This document shows positions 34,137 to 43,070 of a stretch of DNA of 64,000 nt, piece after piece; position 1 is the stretch's first letter, and each line of letters begins with the position of its first letter. The DNA is from JBGPHT01 sp041484525 (GTDB lineage Bacteria; Acidobacteriota; Terriglobia; Bryobacterales; Bryobacteraceae), in contig JBGPHT010000002.1 in assembly GCA_041484525.1 (NCBI GenBank), forward strand, positions 57,932 through 121,931. Reading direction: 5' to 3'. A program made the position numbers and the translations under genes. The notes beneath the pieces were generated by a model. That model worked only from the letters and a program-made list of their open reading frames with translations, made no database searches and had not been told where the DNA came from.

Positions 34137-35788
34137 TGAGCACGACAGCCATTAGAACCTCGAAGGTCCAGACTATGCGAGTCACCGATCTGGAACCCAA
34201 CGAAAAAAGCGGCGGCGCAGCTTCCGCATCGGAGTGTCTCGCGCGATCCGTTGCGCAGCACCTCGCCGGCAAGCGCGACGAGGCCCTCAAGCAGTTGCAG
34301 CGGGCGGTCGCGGCCAACCAGGGTTCGGCCGAAATCTATCGCGCCATGGGGCACATCCAGTTCGAGCTGGGTGACTTTCAGGAGGCCGCGAAGAGTTATC
34401 GCACGCTGGCGCAGCTCAAGCCGCAGTACGCGATGGGTTGGTTCAACCTGGCGGTCTGTCTGGAACGCGCCGGAGGCTGGGAAGAAGCTTCGGAAGCCTT
34501 CCACAAAGCCTGCACGCTCGATCCGGGCCACCTGGATGCGCACCTCGGCCTCGGCGTCTGCCACCTTCGCCTGGAAGATCCGAAGTCGGCGCTGTTCTCG
34601 TTCGAGCGCTGCCTGGAGCTGGCGGCCGATCACGAGGACGCGCTGTTCGGCAAGGCGGCCGCGCTACAGTCGCTCGGCCACGCGGACGAAGCCTCGCAAC
34701 TCTATCAGAAGATCCTGGATCGTAATCAGGATTCCGAAGAGTCGCTATCGAACCTGATCCTGATCGGCATGTCGAAGGAGGATTTCGACATGGTGCGCGA
34801 GTATTCGGAGCGCCTGCTCGAGTTGCGGCCGGAATCGACGGTGGCGCTCGAGGGCCTCGCGGCGTGGTCCTGCGCCGCCGGCGAGCACGCGCTCACAGCG
34901 AAATTCTGCACGTTGCTGGTATCGGCCGTGCCGGGCCATTTCGAGGGCTGGTTCAACCTGGGGCTGGCGCATCAGAAATCGGGCCGATGGGAACAAGCGG
35001 CGGACGCCTACGGTGAAGCGCTGAAACTGCGCCCCGGCTCGTGCGAAGGCCACACCAATCTGGGAATCGTGCGCGAACAACTGGGCGACAACACGGGCGC
35101 GCGGCAGGCGTATGACCGGGCCATCCAGTCGAATCCGGAAGCGCTCGCTCCCATCTGGAACATCGCGCTGCTGCTCGAGCACGCCGGACAGATCGAAGAG
35201 GCCGAGCGTTGGTACAAGCTGGTGCTCGAGAAGGCGCCTAAAGAAGAGGAAGCCCGCTTCCGCTTGGGTTATTTGAGGCTGCAGCGCGGCGATCATCGCG
35301 GCGCCGCCGAGGCGTTCGAAGGCTGTCTGAAATATCGCCCGGCGTGGCCCGAAGCGCACGCCAACCTGGCGCTGGCCTACAGCGGCCTGGGCGAGCGCGA
35401 GCATGCCGAGCGGCTCTACGAAAAGATTCTCGAAGCCGATCCCAAGAGCATGGACGCGCTGCGCGGCCTGGCGGCGCTGGCAATTCAGGCGTCGGATTTC
35501 GACACAGCGCTCGAGTTCCACGTGCGCCTGATCGACCTCGGTGAGAAGTCGCCTGAAGTCCTCTACAACACCGGCCTGATGTACGAGAAGGCCAGCCAGT
35601 TCGACAAGGCTGTGAAGCTCTACCGGGACGCGCTGGCGCAGCAGGCCGACATGCCGGAAGCGCTGCTCAACCTGGGCCGCATCCTCGAAACTCAAGGCAA
35701 GAGCGAGGAAGCGCGCAACTGCTGGACCAAGGCGCTCGAAGTGGAGCCGGCTTTGGCGCAAGGCTATTTCGGCGCGCCCATCGAGTAG
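34136..35788 (+). CDS. large TPR-repeat protein
   Basis: The 550-residue protein is built from about 13-14 tetratricopeptide repeats from residue 35 to the end, with repeating A-x-x-x-Y-x-x-x-L-x-x-x-P blocks (for example YGEALKLRPGSCEGHTNLG). No signal peptide or membrane helix is present, so it is likely a cytoplasmic scaffold. It is translationally coupled to the zinc-ribbon/lectin-fold gene, which is its probable partner. Confidence 0.85.
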   Translation: MSTTAIRTSKVQTMRVTDLEPNEKSGGAASASECLARSVAQHLAGKRDEALKQLQRAVAANQGSAEIYRAMGHIQFELGDFQEAAKSYRTLAQLKPQYAMGWFNLAVCLERAGGWEEASEAFHKACTLDPGHLDAHLGLGVCHLRLEDPKSALFSFERCLELAADHEDALFGKAAALQSLGHADEASQLYQKILDRNQDSEESLSNLILIGMSKEDFDMVREYSERLLELRPESTVALEGLAAWSCAAGEHALTAKFCTLLVSAVPGHFEGWFNLGLAHQKSGRWEQAADAYGEALKLRPGSCEGHTNLGIVREQLGDNTGARQAYDRAIQSNPEALAPIWNIALLLEHAGQIEEAERWYKLVLEKAPKEEEARFRLGYLRLQRGDHRGAAEAFEGCLKYRPAWPEAHANLALAYSGLGEREHAERLYEKILEADPKSMDALRGLAALAIQASDFDTALEFHVRLIDLGEKSPEVLYNTGLMYEKASQFDKAVKLYRDALAQQADMPEALLNLGRILETQGKSEEARNCWTKALEVEPALAQGYFGAPIE

Positions 35789-35839
35789 TCGACTGTTCAA
35801 ATCTTTGGCAGCGGTCGGCGTTGCGCTAACATCGAACAC

Positions 35840-37729
35840 ATGTTTCGCTGCGTGCCGCTGATTTTTGCCACTGCTATCTTCTGTCTCGCGCAGGACCCGA
35901 TTGCGCCGCACTCCGCCTGGGAGCCTCCCGCCGCCAAGGGGGCGGCGTCGCTCGCGGCCAGTTCCAAGGACTCGCCGCGCGATCTGCTGACGACGGGTGA
36001 AAAAACCGATTGGAACGAGACTGCGTCGTATGCCGAAGCCGTGGAAATCGCGCATCGGCTGGAGCGCGCGTCGAGATTCGTCAAGGTGCTCGAAATCGGA
36101 ACCACGCCCGAGGGGCGCACCATGATCGCGCTGGTGGTTTCGAAAGACCGCGCCTTCACACCCGAGGCGGCGGCGAAAACCAACAAGGCCGTCATCCTGA
36201 TCCAGAGCGGGATTCACGCCGGCGAGATCGAAGGCAAGGACACGGTGCTGATGCTGGTGCGCGACATGGCGGTCACAAAGCGCTTCGCCGGCTGGTTGGA
36301 CAAGGCGATCTTCGTCATCATCCCGGTATTCAACGTGGACGGCCACGAATACGTCAGTCCGTATCACCGGCCGAGCCAGAATGGGCCGAAGTCCACTGGC
36401 CTGCGCGCCAACGCCGTGCGGCTGAATCTGAACCGCGATTACATTAAGGCCGACACCCTGGAAATGCGCGCGTGGCTCAAGGTGTTCAACACGTGGAATC
36501 CCGACTTCCTGATCGATAACCACGTGACCGACGGCGCCGACTTTCAGTACGACGTCACCTGGGACATGGCGCGCAATCAGGACATCGCCGAGCCCGCCGG
36601 TACGTGGGTGCGGGATCGCTACGTTCCGGAATTGAACAAACGGATGGCGGCCGACGGCCACATGGTGGCGCCCTACGGGGCGCTGCGCGGTGCGGGCGGC
36701 GGCGGGCGCGGCGGCAGGGGAGGCGGAGGCGGCGGCGTGCCGACGGGACCGCGGGAATTCTATATGGAAGTGTTTTCGCCGCGCTACTCGCACCTCTACT
36801 CGGCGGTGCAGAACCGGCCGTCGCTGCTGGTGGAGAGCCACAGCCTGAAGGCCGCCAAGACGCGCGCCTGGGCGCATTACGACATCATGCGCCACACCTT
36901 CGACATCATCGCTCAGGACCCGGAAGGGCTGCGTAAGGCAGTGCGCGATGCCGACCGCGAAATGGCGTCGCGCGCGGGCGACCGCTCGGCTCCGCCCGTC
37001 TACCTCGCCGGAAAAGTCAGCGACAAGAGCCGGCCCGAAGTCTACCACTCGCTTAAGTTCGGCCCGTTCAAAAGCGAGGTGACGGGCGCCGGCGTGACGC
37101 GATACACGGGCGAGAAGGACGACATCGACACGCGCGTTCACGATCAGATCGACACGACGTCCGAGGCCGCGATGCCGCTGGGCTACCTGATTCCTGCCGC
37201 CTGGAAGGAGATCGCCGATCTGCTGGCGATACACGGCGTGGAGATGGAGCGCACCACGAAGCCGATCGAGAGGGAGTTCGAAACGTACCGCTTCACCGGC
37301 ACGAGGTTTGCGGCCGCACCGTTTGAGGGCCGTTTGATGTTGAGCTTCGACGTGCAGCCAGTGAAGGAGAAGGCCTTCCTGCCGGCCGGTTCCTACTGGG
37401 TGCCGATGAAGCAGCGGCGCGCGCGGCTGATCCTCTCGGTGCTGGAACCGCAGGCGCCAGATTCGTTCGCCCGATGGGGCTTCATGAATTCCATCTTCGA
37501 GGGCGGCCGGGAAGGCGCGCTCGGCGAATACCTCTCGGAGCCGATCGCGCGCCGCATGATGGCAGATTCGCCGGAGCTGCGGAAACAATTCGAGGCCAAA
37601 TTGGCGGCTGATCCGCAGTTCGCCGCCGACCCGCGCGCACGGCTGCAATGGTGGTATCAACAGTCGAAATACGATGCCGGCGATACGGGGCGCTATCCGA
37701 TCGTCAGGGTGTGGGAGAAAAGCTGGTAG
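35840..37729 (+). CDS. secreted M14-family zinc carboxypeptidase
   Basis: The 629-residue protein has a signal peptide (MFRCVPLIFATAIFCLAQ). Zinc ligands of M14 peptidases are visible: IHAGEIEGKD (His and Glu, near residue 130) and the third His in LIDNHVTDGADF; the general-base Glu is likely in LLVESHSLK. A Gly-rich insertion at about 36690-36738 separates parts of the catalytic domain, and the last 250 residues form an extra beta-rich domain. It probably trims peptides in the periplasm or outside the cell. Confidence 0.83.
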   Translation: MFRCVPLIFATAIFCLAQDPIAPHSAWEPPAAKGAASLAASSKDSPRDLLTTGEKTDWNETASYAEAVEIAHRLERASRFVKVLEIGTTPEGRTMIALVVSKDRAFTPEAAAKTNKAVILIQSGIHAGEIEGKDTVLMLVRDMAVTKRFAGWLDKAIFVIIPVFNVDGHEYVSPYHRPSQNGPKSTGLRANAVRLNLNRDYIKADTLEMRAWLKVFNTWNPDFLIDNHVTDGADFQYDVTWDMARNQDIAEPAGTWVRDRYVPELNKRMAADGHMVAPYGALRGAGGGGRGGRGGGGGGVPTGPREFYMEVFSPRYSHLYSAVQNRPSLLVESHSLKAAKTRAWAHYDIMRHTFDIIAQDPEGLRKAVRDADREMASRAGDRSAPPVYLAGKVSDKSRPEVYHSLKFGPFKSEVTGAGVTRYTGEKDDIDTRVHDQIDTTSEAAMPLGYLIPAAWKEIADLLAIHGVEMERTTKPIEREFETYRFTGTRFAAAPFEGRLMLSFDVQPVKEKAFLPAGSYWVPMKQRRARLILSVLEPQAPDSFARWGFMNSIFEGGREGALGEYLSEPIARRMMADSPELRKQFEAKLAADPQFAADPRARLQWWYQQSKYDAGDTGRYPIVRVWEKSW

Positions 37730-37763
37730 TCTTGGCCAGGATTGAGGACCAGAGGAGGACGCT

Positions 37764-40544
37764 TTGGGTTGTTGCGGCTTTCGGGCAGTCTACTGTTTCA
37801 TTGTCTTCGCCGCGGCTTTGTGTGGACAACAGCCGGGCATTCTAACCACGCTGGCCGGAGGCGGGCCGTTCACGGTTCCCGTCGAAGGGGGTGTCGCGCC
37901 GAACACAACGCTGTTTTCGGTAAGCGCGGTAGCTGTGTCGCCGAAGGGGAATGTCTACTTTGCGATGGGTGGCAGCAGTATCGGGCCGCAATTGGTGGCG
38001 GAGATCCTGGATGACGGCCATATCAAGGTCGTCGCGGGCGGCCAGGATAGCGGCTTTGCCGGCGATGGCGGGACTGCCACAAAGGCTACGCTCAACTTCC
38101 CCGGCTCACTGGCATTCGACACCGCGGGCAACCTCTACATAGCCGACGCCGGCAATCATCGGATTCGCCGGATAACGGCCGACGGTGTCATCAGCACGTA
38201 TGCGGGATCCGGACAAGCGGCGTATTCGGGAGATGGTGGCCCCGCAACGCGCGCGGCGCTCAACGGCCCCGGCGCCATTACCGTGGACCGTAGCGGCAAC
38301 CTGATCATCGCGGATACACTCAATCACGTTGTCCGCAAGGTCACGCCCGCCGGAGTCATCTCGACGGTCGCCGGAACGGGGAAGGCGGGCTTCTCCGGCG
38401 GTTCCGGACCCGCCCGGCAGGTTCCGTTAAATACACCGCTGGGTGTTGCGGTCAACTCGAAAGGCGAGATTTACATCGCTGATACCCTTAACTACCTGAT
38501 TCGGAAAGTTGTTGATGACACTAGCACGATCGTTGCGAGCGTCTACTCCGATGGGCTAGGCAGTCACTTTCCCTTCGGCCTGGCGTTCGATTCCAGCGAC
38601 AACCTGTACATGGCTCTCAGTCTTTTCGAAACCCGCATCGTCAAGCGGACTCCTGCGGGCCTCATGATTCCCGTGGCCGGCATGGCAACTCCGCCCGGAT
38701 ACGTCATCTTTGGCTCGCCTTTCTGCTGTGATGGAGTTAGCGGCACGTCGGCTTTGATTTCGCCTCAAGCCGGCCTCAACACACACACCGCCCTCGCCGT
38801 CGATGCCGCAAACAACCTGTACATTGCGGATATCGGATTCGACCGCATCCGCAAACTGAACGCGGCTGGAATCATTTCGACGGTGGCTGGAAACAGCTTC
38901 AGGCTGGCGCCAGGAGACGGCGGACCAGCTACGGACGCCTTCGTCGGCTTGCCATTGGCGGTAGCTGTCGACCGTACGGGCAGTGTACTGTTCGCCGAAG
39001 GCAATCATACGGTTCGAAAGGTCAGTCCGTCCGGCCAGATCACGAGAGTCGCCGGAACCGGCGCCATCGGATCGGATGGCGATGGCGGCCCGGCCACTCT
39101 CGCCAGCTTGAGCCTGACGGCTTGGCCGGTTGGTCTGGCCACGGATTCGGGCAGCAATATCTACATCGCGGACGTCGGCAACAACCGCATCCGCAAAGTC
39201 GATCGGAACGGAACCATCTCCACGTTTGCCGGCAACGGCCAGCAAGGCTTTTCGGGAGACGGCGGGCCCGCCGTAGTCGCCGCGTTGAGCAGTCCGACGG
39301 CCGTCGCGGCCGATTCGAAAGGGAACGTCTATCTTGCAGAAGGAGGACGCATCCGCCGAGTCGCTGCGGATGGAACGATCCGGACCTTCGCCAGCGGACA
39401 GGGGTGGACTGCGTTGGCCGTCGATTCGTCCGACACGGTGTTTGCAGCGACCTATTCGACAGTCGATAAGTTCGCTACCGACGGATCTTTCACGAGAGTA
39501 GCGGGCAACGGCCAGGTGGGGTTTCAGGGAAACGGCGGCCCGGCAACACAGGCAAGTCTGAATACTATTCGGGGAATTGCCATTGGTGCGGGCGGCGTCC
39601 TCTATATCGCGGACAGCTTAAACAACTGGGTGCGTGCTGTGGGGCCGGACGGCATCATCCGCGTGCTGGCGGGCACGGGAACAGCCGCTTTCAAAGGGGA
39701 CGGGGGACCGGCGGCCAGCGCCTCGTTGAAGACTCCTTTTAGTGTTGCGGCAGACAGTAATGGGAACGTCTATATTGCAGATACGTTCAACAGCCGCATT
39801 CGAAAGTTCACGCCGTTGCCTGGTTTGACCTTTACCGCAGCCGGCTTGGTGAACGCGGCGAGCTTTCAAGCCGGCTCGATCGCGAGGGAAGAGATCGTGA
39901 GCTGGTTCGGGGCCACCCAAGTCGCCGGAGTATTCCAGCCGCCGGCTGACTCTCTAGCGTTCGAACTGGGCGGGCTGAAGGTGAAATTGAAGGACAGCGC
40001 GGGGGAGGAGAGCCTCGCGCCGATTTCCCTAGTGGCGCCGGGCCAGGTGAATTTCAACGTTCCGTATCTCGCCCCTAACGGACCGGCGACCCTCACGGTC
40101 CAAGCCGCGGATGGCCGATCCGCGACCGTTCAGACCACTATCGCTTCGACCGCTCCCGGTATTTTCACCGCCAACGCCAACGGCCGCGGCGTTCCGGCGG
40201 GATTCGCTATTCATGCGGCGGCAGACGGCTCGCAAACTACCGAGCCGTTGTTCAAGTGTGACGCCGGCGGAGCTTGCGTCCCCTCTCCGCTGGCATTCGG
40301 AGCCGGGGAGCAGATCGTCCTCACGCTGTTCGGCACGGGAATCCGGCACTACGGCACTCCGGTCACGGCAACCGTGGGGGGAGTGAATGCGCCGGTCCTG
40401 TTCGCGGATTCGCAGGGCACATACTTGGGCCTCGATCAGGTGAACCTGGCGGTCCCAAGCGCGCTTGCCGGAAGCGGTACGGTCGATGTGATTCTCACCG
40501 TGGACGGCCGGAGCGCGAATACCGTGCAGATCGCGATTCAGTAG
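37764..40544 (+). CDS. secreted NHL-repeat propeller with TIGR03437-like C-terminal domain
   Basis: Start TTG 37764 is supported by AGGAGG 5-6 nt upstream and by the signal peptide it creates (CFIVFAAALCGQQ). The 926-residue protein holds about ten NHL repeats with the signature G-D-G-G-P-A-T-x-A-x-L and L-Y-I-A-D-x-x-N-x-R-I-R-K. From about residue 690 (FTAAGLVNAASFQAGSIA) it ends in the shared C-terminal module. NHL propellers mostly bind protein or carbohydrate; no enzyme motif is seen. The gene abuts a cytochrome-peroxidase fragment at its 3' end. Confidence 0.85.
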   Translation: MGCCGFRAVYCFIVFAAALCGQQPGILTTLAGGGPFTVPVEGGVAPNTTLFSVSAVAVSPKGNVYFAMGGSSIGPQLVAEILDDGHIKVVAGGQDSGFAGDGGTATKATLNFPGSLAFDTAGNLYIADAGNHRIRRITADGVISTYAGSGQAAYSGDGGPATRAALNGPGAITVDRSGNLIIADTLNHVVRKVTPAGVISTVAGTGKAGFSGGSGPARQVPLNTPLGVAVNSKGEIYIADTLNYLIRKVVDDTSTIVASVYSDGLGSHFPFGLAFDSSDNLYMALSLFETRIVKRTPAGLMIPVAGMATPPGYVIFGSPFCCDGVSGTSALISPQAGLNTHTALAVDAANNLYIADIGFDRIRKLNAAGIISTVAGNSFRLAPGDGGPATDAFVGLPLAVAVDRTGSVLFAEGNHTVRKVSPSGQITRVAGTGAIGSDGDGGPATLASLSLTAWPVGLATDSGSNIYIADVGNNRIRKVDRNGTISTFAGNGQQGFSGDGGPAVVAALSSPTAVAADSKGNVYLAEGGRIRRVAADGTIRTFASGQGWTALAVDSSDTVFAATYSTVDKFATDGSFTRVAGNGQVGFQGNGGPATQASLNTIRGIAIGAGGVLYIADSLNNWVRAVGPDGIIRVLAGTGTAAFKGDGGPAASASLKTPFSVAADSNGNVYIADTFNSRIRKFTPLPGLTFTAAGLVNAASFQAGSIAREEIVSWFGATQVAGVFQPPADSLAFELGGLKVKLKDSAGEESLAPISLVAPGQVNFNVPYLAPNGPATLTVQAADGRSATVQTTIASTAPGIFTANANGRGVPAGFAIHAAADGSQTTEPLFKCDAGGACVPSPLAFGAGEQIVLTLFGTGIRHYGTPVTATVGGVNAPVLFADSQGTYLGLDQVNLAVPSALAGSGTVDVILTVDGRSANTVQIAIQ

Positions 40545-40545
40545 A

Positions 40546-40686
40546 TTCAAGGCGCCGCCGCTCCGCGGTGTCTGGTATCGCGGACCGTTCGAACATACCG
40601 GCAGCATCGGTACCCTGGAAGACTGGTTCGACGCGCGCAGGGTCCGCGACGATTACGTGCCCACCGGCTATCGACCGACGGCGTGA
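40546..40686 (+). pseudogene. C-terminal fragment of a diheme cytochrome-type oxidoreductase
   Basis: Directly after the NHL gene stop, 47 codons in another frame encode a sequence starting FKAPPLRGVWYRGPFEHTGS, then LEDWFDARRVRDDYVPTG, and end at TGA 40684-40686. This resembles the extreme C-terminus of MauG/cytochrome c peroxidase-like secreted proteins ('K-x-P-x-L-R-G-x-W-Y-R-G-P-F-x-H-x-G-S'). The rest of such a gene is missing, so it is a remnant left by a deletion or replacement that created the present 3' junction. Confidence 0.6.
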
Positions 40687-40791
40687 AAACGCGCGCCATC
40701 CCGGGACACCCGTTCCGCTTGGGATGCCCGCCGCGACAAAGCGGCGTTGATCGCATTCTTTCGAACTCTTTGAGCCTGCGACAATGAAGGG

Positions 40792-41649
40792 GTGCCCCGT
40801 CTTGCCGCCGTCCTGGCTTTCGTTGCTATGGCGCTCCTCGCGCTTGGCCAGGACCCCATCTTCGTCTGCCCGATGGATCCGGAAGTCCATTCGCCCGGTC
40901 CTGGCAAATGCCCCCGCTGTGGGATGGCGCTGGTGCCTGGAATTCCACAGCCAGTGGAGTATCCGATGGAGTTTCGGGCGCAACCGCGGCAGATCCCGGC
41001 AGGCCGTGAAGTAACTCTCGAATTTCGCGTACTCAACCCAGAGACCAAAAAACTAGTTACCAAGTTCGAGATTGTTCATGAGAAGCTCTTCCATCTCTTC
41101 CTGGTGAGCCAGGATTTAGAGTACTTTTCGCACGAGCACCCGGAGTTGACGGACAGCGGCTGGTTCCGCTTGCGAACCACTCTCCCGAAGCCGGGCACGT
41201 ATCGTTTGCTGGCCGATTTCGACCCGTCGGGCGGCACCCCGCAACTCGCAGCTAAGACGTTTTCGACCGCTGGATTCGTGGCGCCCCTGGAGTCGTCGAT
41301 CCCGCATCCGCCCGCCGATCTGTCACCCAAGCAGGGCCCGAACCTGGAGGTCGAGTTGAAGGCGGACCCGTGGCCGCCGATCGCCGGCAGGAAGACGATG
41401 CTGTTTTTCGCGGTGAAGCCGGCGGAAGGATTGGAGCAGTACATCGGCGCATGGGCGCACATGCTGGCGGTGAGCAACGACCTGATCGACACGATCCACT
41501 CCCACCCGTTTCTGGCCGACGGGGGTCCGAACCTGCAGTTCAACATCTTCTTTCCGCGAGCGGCGACTTACCGATTGTGGGTGCAGTTCCAGCGCCAGGG
41601 TGTGGTGAATACGGTCGCGTTCACGGTGCCGGTGGAGGAGTTGAAGTGA
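40792..41649 (+). CDS. secreted heavy-metal-binding-domain protein with YtkA/FixH-like beta domains
   Basis: GTG 40792 gives 285 residues with a signal peptide (MPRLAAVLAFVAMALLALGQ). A heavy-metal-binding motif follows (FVCPMDPEVHSPGPGKCPRCGM, here split by ligands C-x-M and C-x-x-C-G-M), as found at the N-termini of copper/silver efflux proteins. Two beta-sandwich repeats come next, each with a His-rich strand (YFSHEHPEL; IHSHPFL). It is paralogous to the frameshifted gene at 61705-62830. A role in periplasmic metal handling is likely. Confidence 0.7.
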   Translation: MPRLAAVLAFVAMALLALGQDPIFVCPMDPEVHSPGPGKCPRCGMALVPGIPQPVEYPMEFRAQPRQIPAGREVTLEFRVLNPETKKLVTKFEIVHEKLFHLFLVSQDLEYFSHEHPELTDSGWFRLRTTLPKPGTYRLLADFDPSGGTPQLAAKTFSTAGFVAPLESSIPHPPADLSPKQGPNLEVELKADPWPPIAGRKTMLFFAVKPAEGLEQYIGAWAHMLAVSNDLIDTIHSHPFLADGGPNLQFNIFFPRAATYRLWVQFQRQGVVNTVAFTVPVEELK

Positions 41650-41662
41650 GCCCACATCGGCG

Positions 41663-41949
41663 CTAGACCAGACCGCTGATCTTCTTGTCCGGCGCCGGAA
41701 AACCATTTTCCATCGGCACGAACTTTTCCATCCCGGTGGAACCCGCGAACAGGGACAGTTGCCACCACGGCTACCGGCTGGCCATAACCAGATGCGGCCG
41801 TTCAAGTAGAGTTCCTTCAAATGCGACGGCGCCGGCAGGCGGCTGATTTCGTCTTTGAATCCGTAGGCCCAGAAAGTGGTTCCGACGAGATCGAGCGTGT
41901 GGATTTGAAAATCGGTGCCAGAACTATGCTGCCCCCATCCGCAGAGCAT
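41663..41949 (-). pseudogene. decayed gene fragment, unknown family
   Basis: On the minus strand one frame encodes TDFQIHTLDLVGTTFWAYGF and HLKELYLNGRIWLWPAGS, and a neighbouring frame continues with WQLSLFAGSTGMEKFVPMEN to a TAG at 41665-41663. The two parts read as one protein broken by an indel near 41755-41765. No start or N-terminal domain is present. I cannot name the family. Confidence 0.45.
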
Positions 41950-42061
41950 TCGGCGACCATGCGGTCAGGCGACGATTCCCCTGCCGCGGCCGGCAGGTTG
42001 GGGGTAGTGACTGCATGGCCCATAACGCAGCGAACAAGTTCTGACATACTGGGTCGGCAGT

Positions 42062-42223
42062 GCGCCCACGGCTGACTGGCCGAAGATCGTGCAGTTGATC
42101 GAAGTCACTCCCGGCAAGAAGGTGGTCTGGGCCCTCCGGGACTGGACGACCCTCGGCCCGGCATCATCCACTCAATTGCTCGACGAGCCCGGGGTAGCTG
42201 AAAAACGCGAGTTACAGCGGTAG
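42062..42223 (+). pseudogene. C-terminal remnant of a propeller-type protein
   Basis: Fifty-three codons ending at TAG 42221-42223 encode WPKIVQLIEVTPGKKVVWAL then RDWTTLGPASSTQLLDEPGV. This looks like the end of a PQQ/WD-like secreted beta-propeller ('...LLDEPG...LQR'). No upstream part remains in any frame, so it is a leftover of a deleted gene. It lies back-to-back with the other fragment in a 595-bp stretch with no intact gene. Confidence 0.5.
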
Positions 42224-42244
42224 TCCTGCTTGGGCGGTCACTGC

Positions 42245-43054
42245 TCACGTCAGATCGATTCTGCATACGTAGCCGGGCGCGCTGCCGGGACTGGTCTCCG
42301 TCAGGCCGGCGTCACAGTAGTACATGTGCCCCTCGTGATTGCACATTCCATGCGGGTCCGGATCCTCGGCGGCGATGCGCACCACTTCCAGAACTCTTCC
42401 GGTTTTCGCATCCAGCTTCTGGAGCAGTCGGTCGCCGGCAAACATGCACCAGATGGCTCCGTCCTCCCAATCCAGTCCGTGCGGACGAAGGGCGCGCACC
42501 GGAATCATATGCACGATCCGAAAATCTTTCGGGTCCACCTCGACCAGCGCGCTGATACTCAGCGCCACAATCCAGAGCGTCTGCGTCGCCTCCACAAATG
42601 TGATTCCGTGGATGCCATTGCCCCATGTCAACGGCCACGACTTGATGTTCTTGCCGGTCTTCAGGTCGATCTGCAAAACCTCGCCTGTCGGCTTGTCGGT
42701 AGGACGGGCGGGGCGCCGGCCGCTCACTCCGCCGTTACAGGACACCCACAGGGAACCCGCGCCGACCGCCAGTCCGCTCGTGTTGTGCGCCTCCGTCTGC
42801 ATCTCGCGCAGCACCTTGCCCGTTTTCCAGTCCACCAGAAACACGCGATCCGACACTTGATCGCCGATCCACAAGCCGTCTTTCATCGCCTCCAACGCGT
42901 TGGGATGAATGTCCGGGGCCTTGAATAGCTTGACCACCTTGGCGGTGCGACTCGGCACATTCCCCGGCACTCTTGAACTAGCGGACTCCTGCGCCTGCGC
43001 GGCCACGCCAGCGGCCAGTCCCGCGCCGATGAGATCTCTCCTTGCGATCGTCAT
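42245..43054 (-). CDS. secreted YncE-like beta-propeller protein
   Basis: The 269-residue protein starts with a twin-arginine-like signal (ARRDLIGAGLAAGVAAQA). It consists of propeller blades with patterns such as GLWIGDQVSDRVFLVDWKTGKVL, SLWVSCNGG and TLWIVALSISALVEVDPKDF. It lies 16 bp after the flavoprotein gene at the end of a minus-strand operon with the amidohydrolase, and may bind a substrate or product of those enzymes; this is inference. Confidence 0.65.
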   Translation of the reverse strand: MTIARRDLIGAGLAAGVAAQAQESASSRVPGNVPSRTAKVVKLFKAPDIHPNALEAMKDGLWIGDQVSDRVFLVDWKTGKVLREMQTEAHNTSGLAVGAGSLWVSCNGGVSGRRPARPTDKPTGEVLQIDLKTGKNIKSWPLTWGNGIHGITFVEATQTLWIVALSISALVEVDPKDFRIVHMIPVRALRPHGLDWEDGAIWCMFAGDRLLQKLDAKTGRVLEVVRIAAEDPDPHGMCNHEGHMYYCDAGLTETSPGSAPGYVCRIDLT

Positions 43055-43070
43055 GACCCTCCTTCGAGTA

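Noticed and set aside
36690..36740. GGC-rich low-complexity tract
   Set aside because: It encodes an in-frame Gly/Arg linker in the M14 peptidase; no frameshift or separate repeat element is needed.
34745..37660. 971-codon open frame on the minus strand across the TPR and M14 genes
   Set aside because: Spans two well-supported genes and their gap; typical high-GC antisense frame.
38040..39800. Regular repeats resembling an array
   Set aside because: They are diverged, in-frame NHL coding repeats of about 160-190 bp, not CRISPR repeats.
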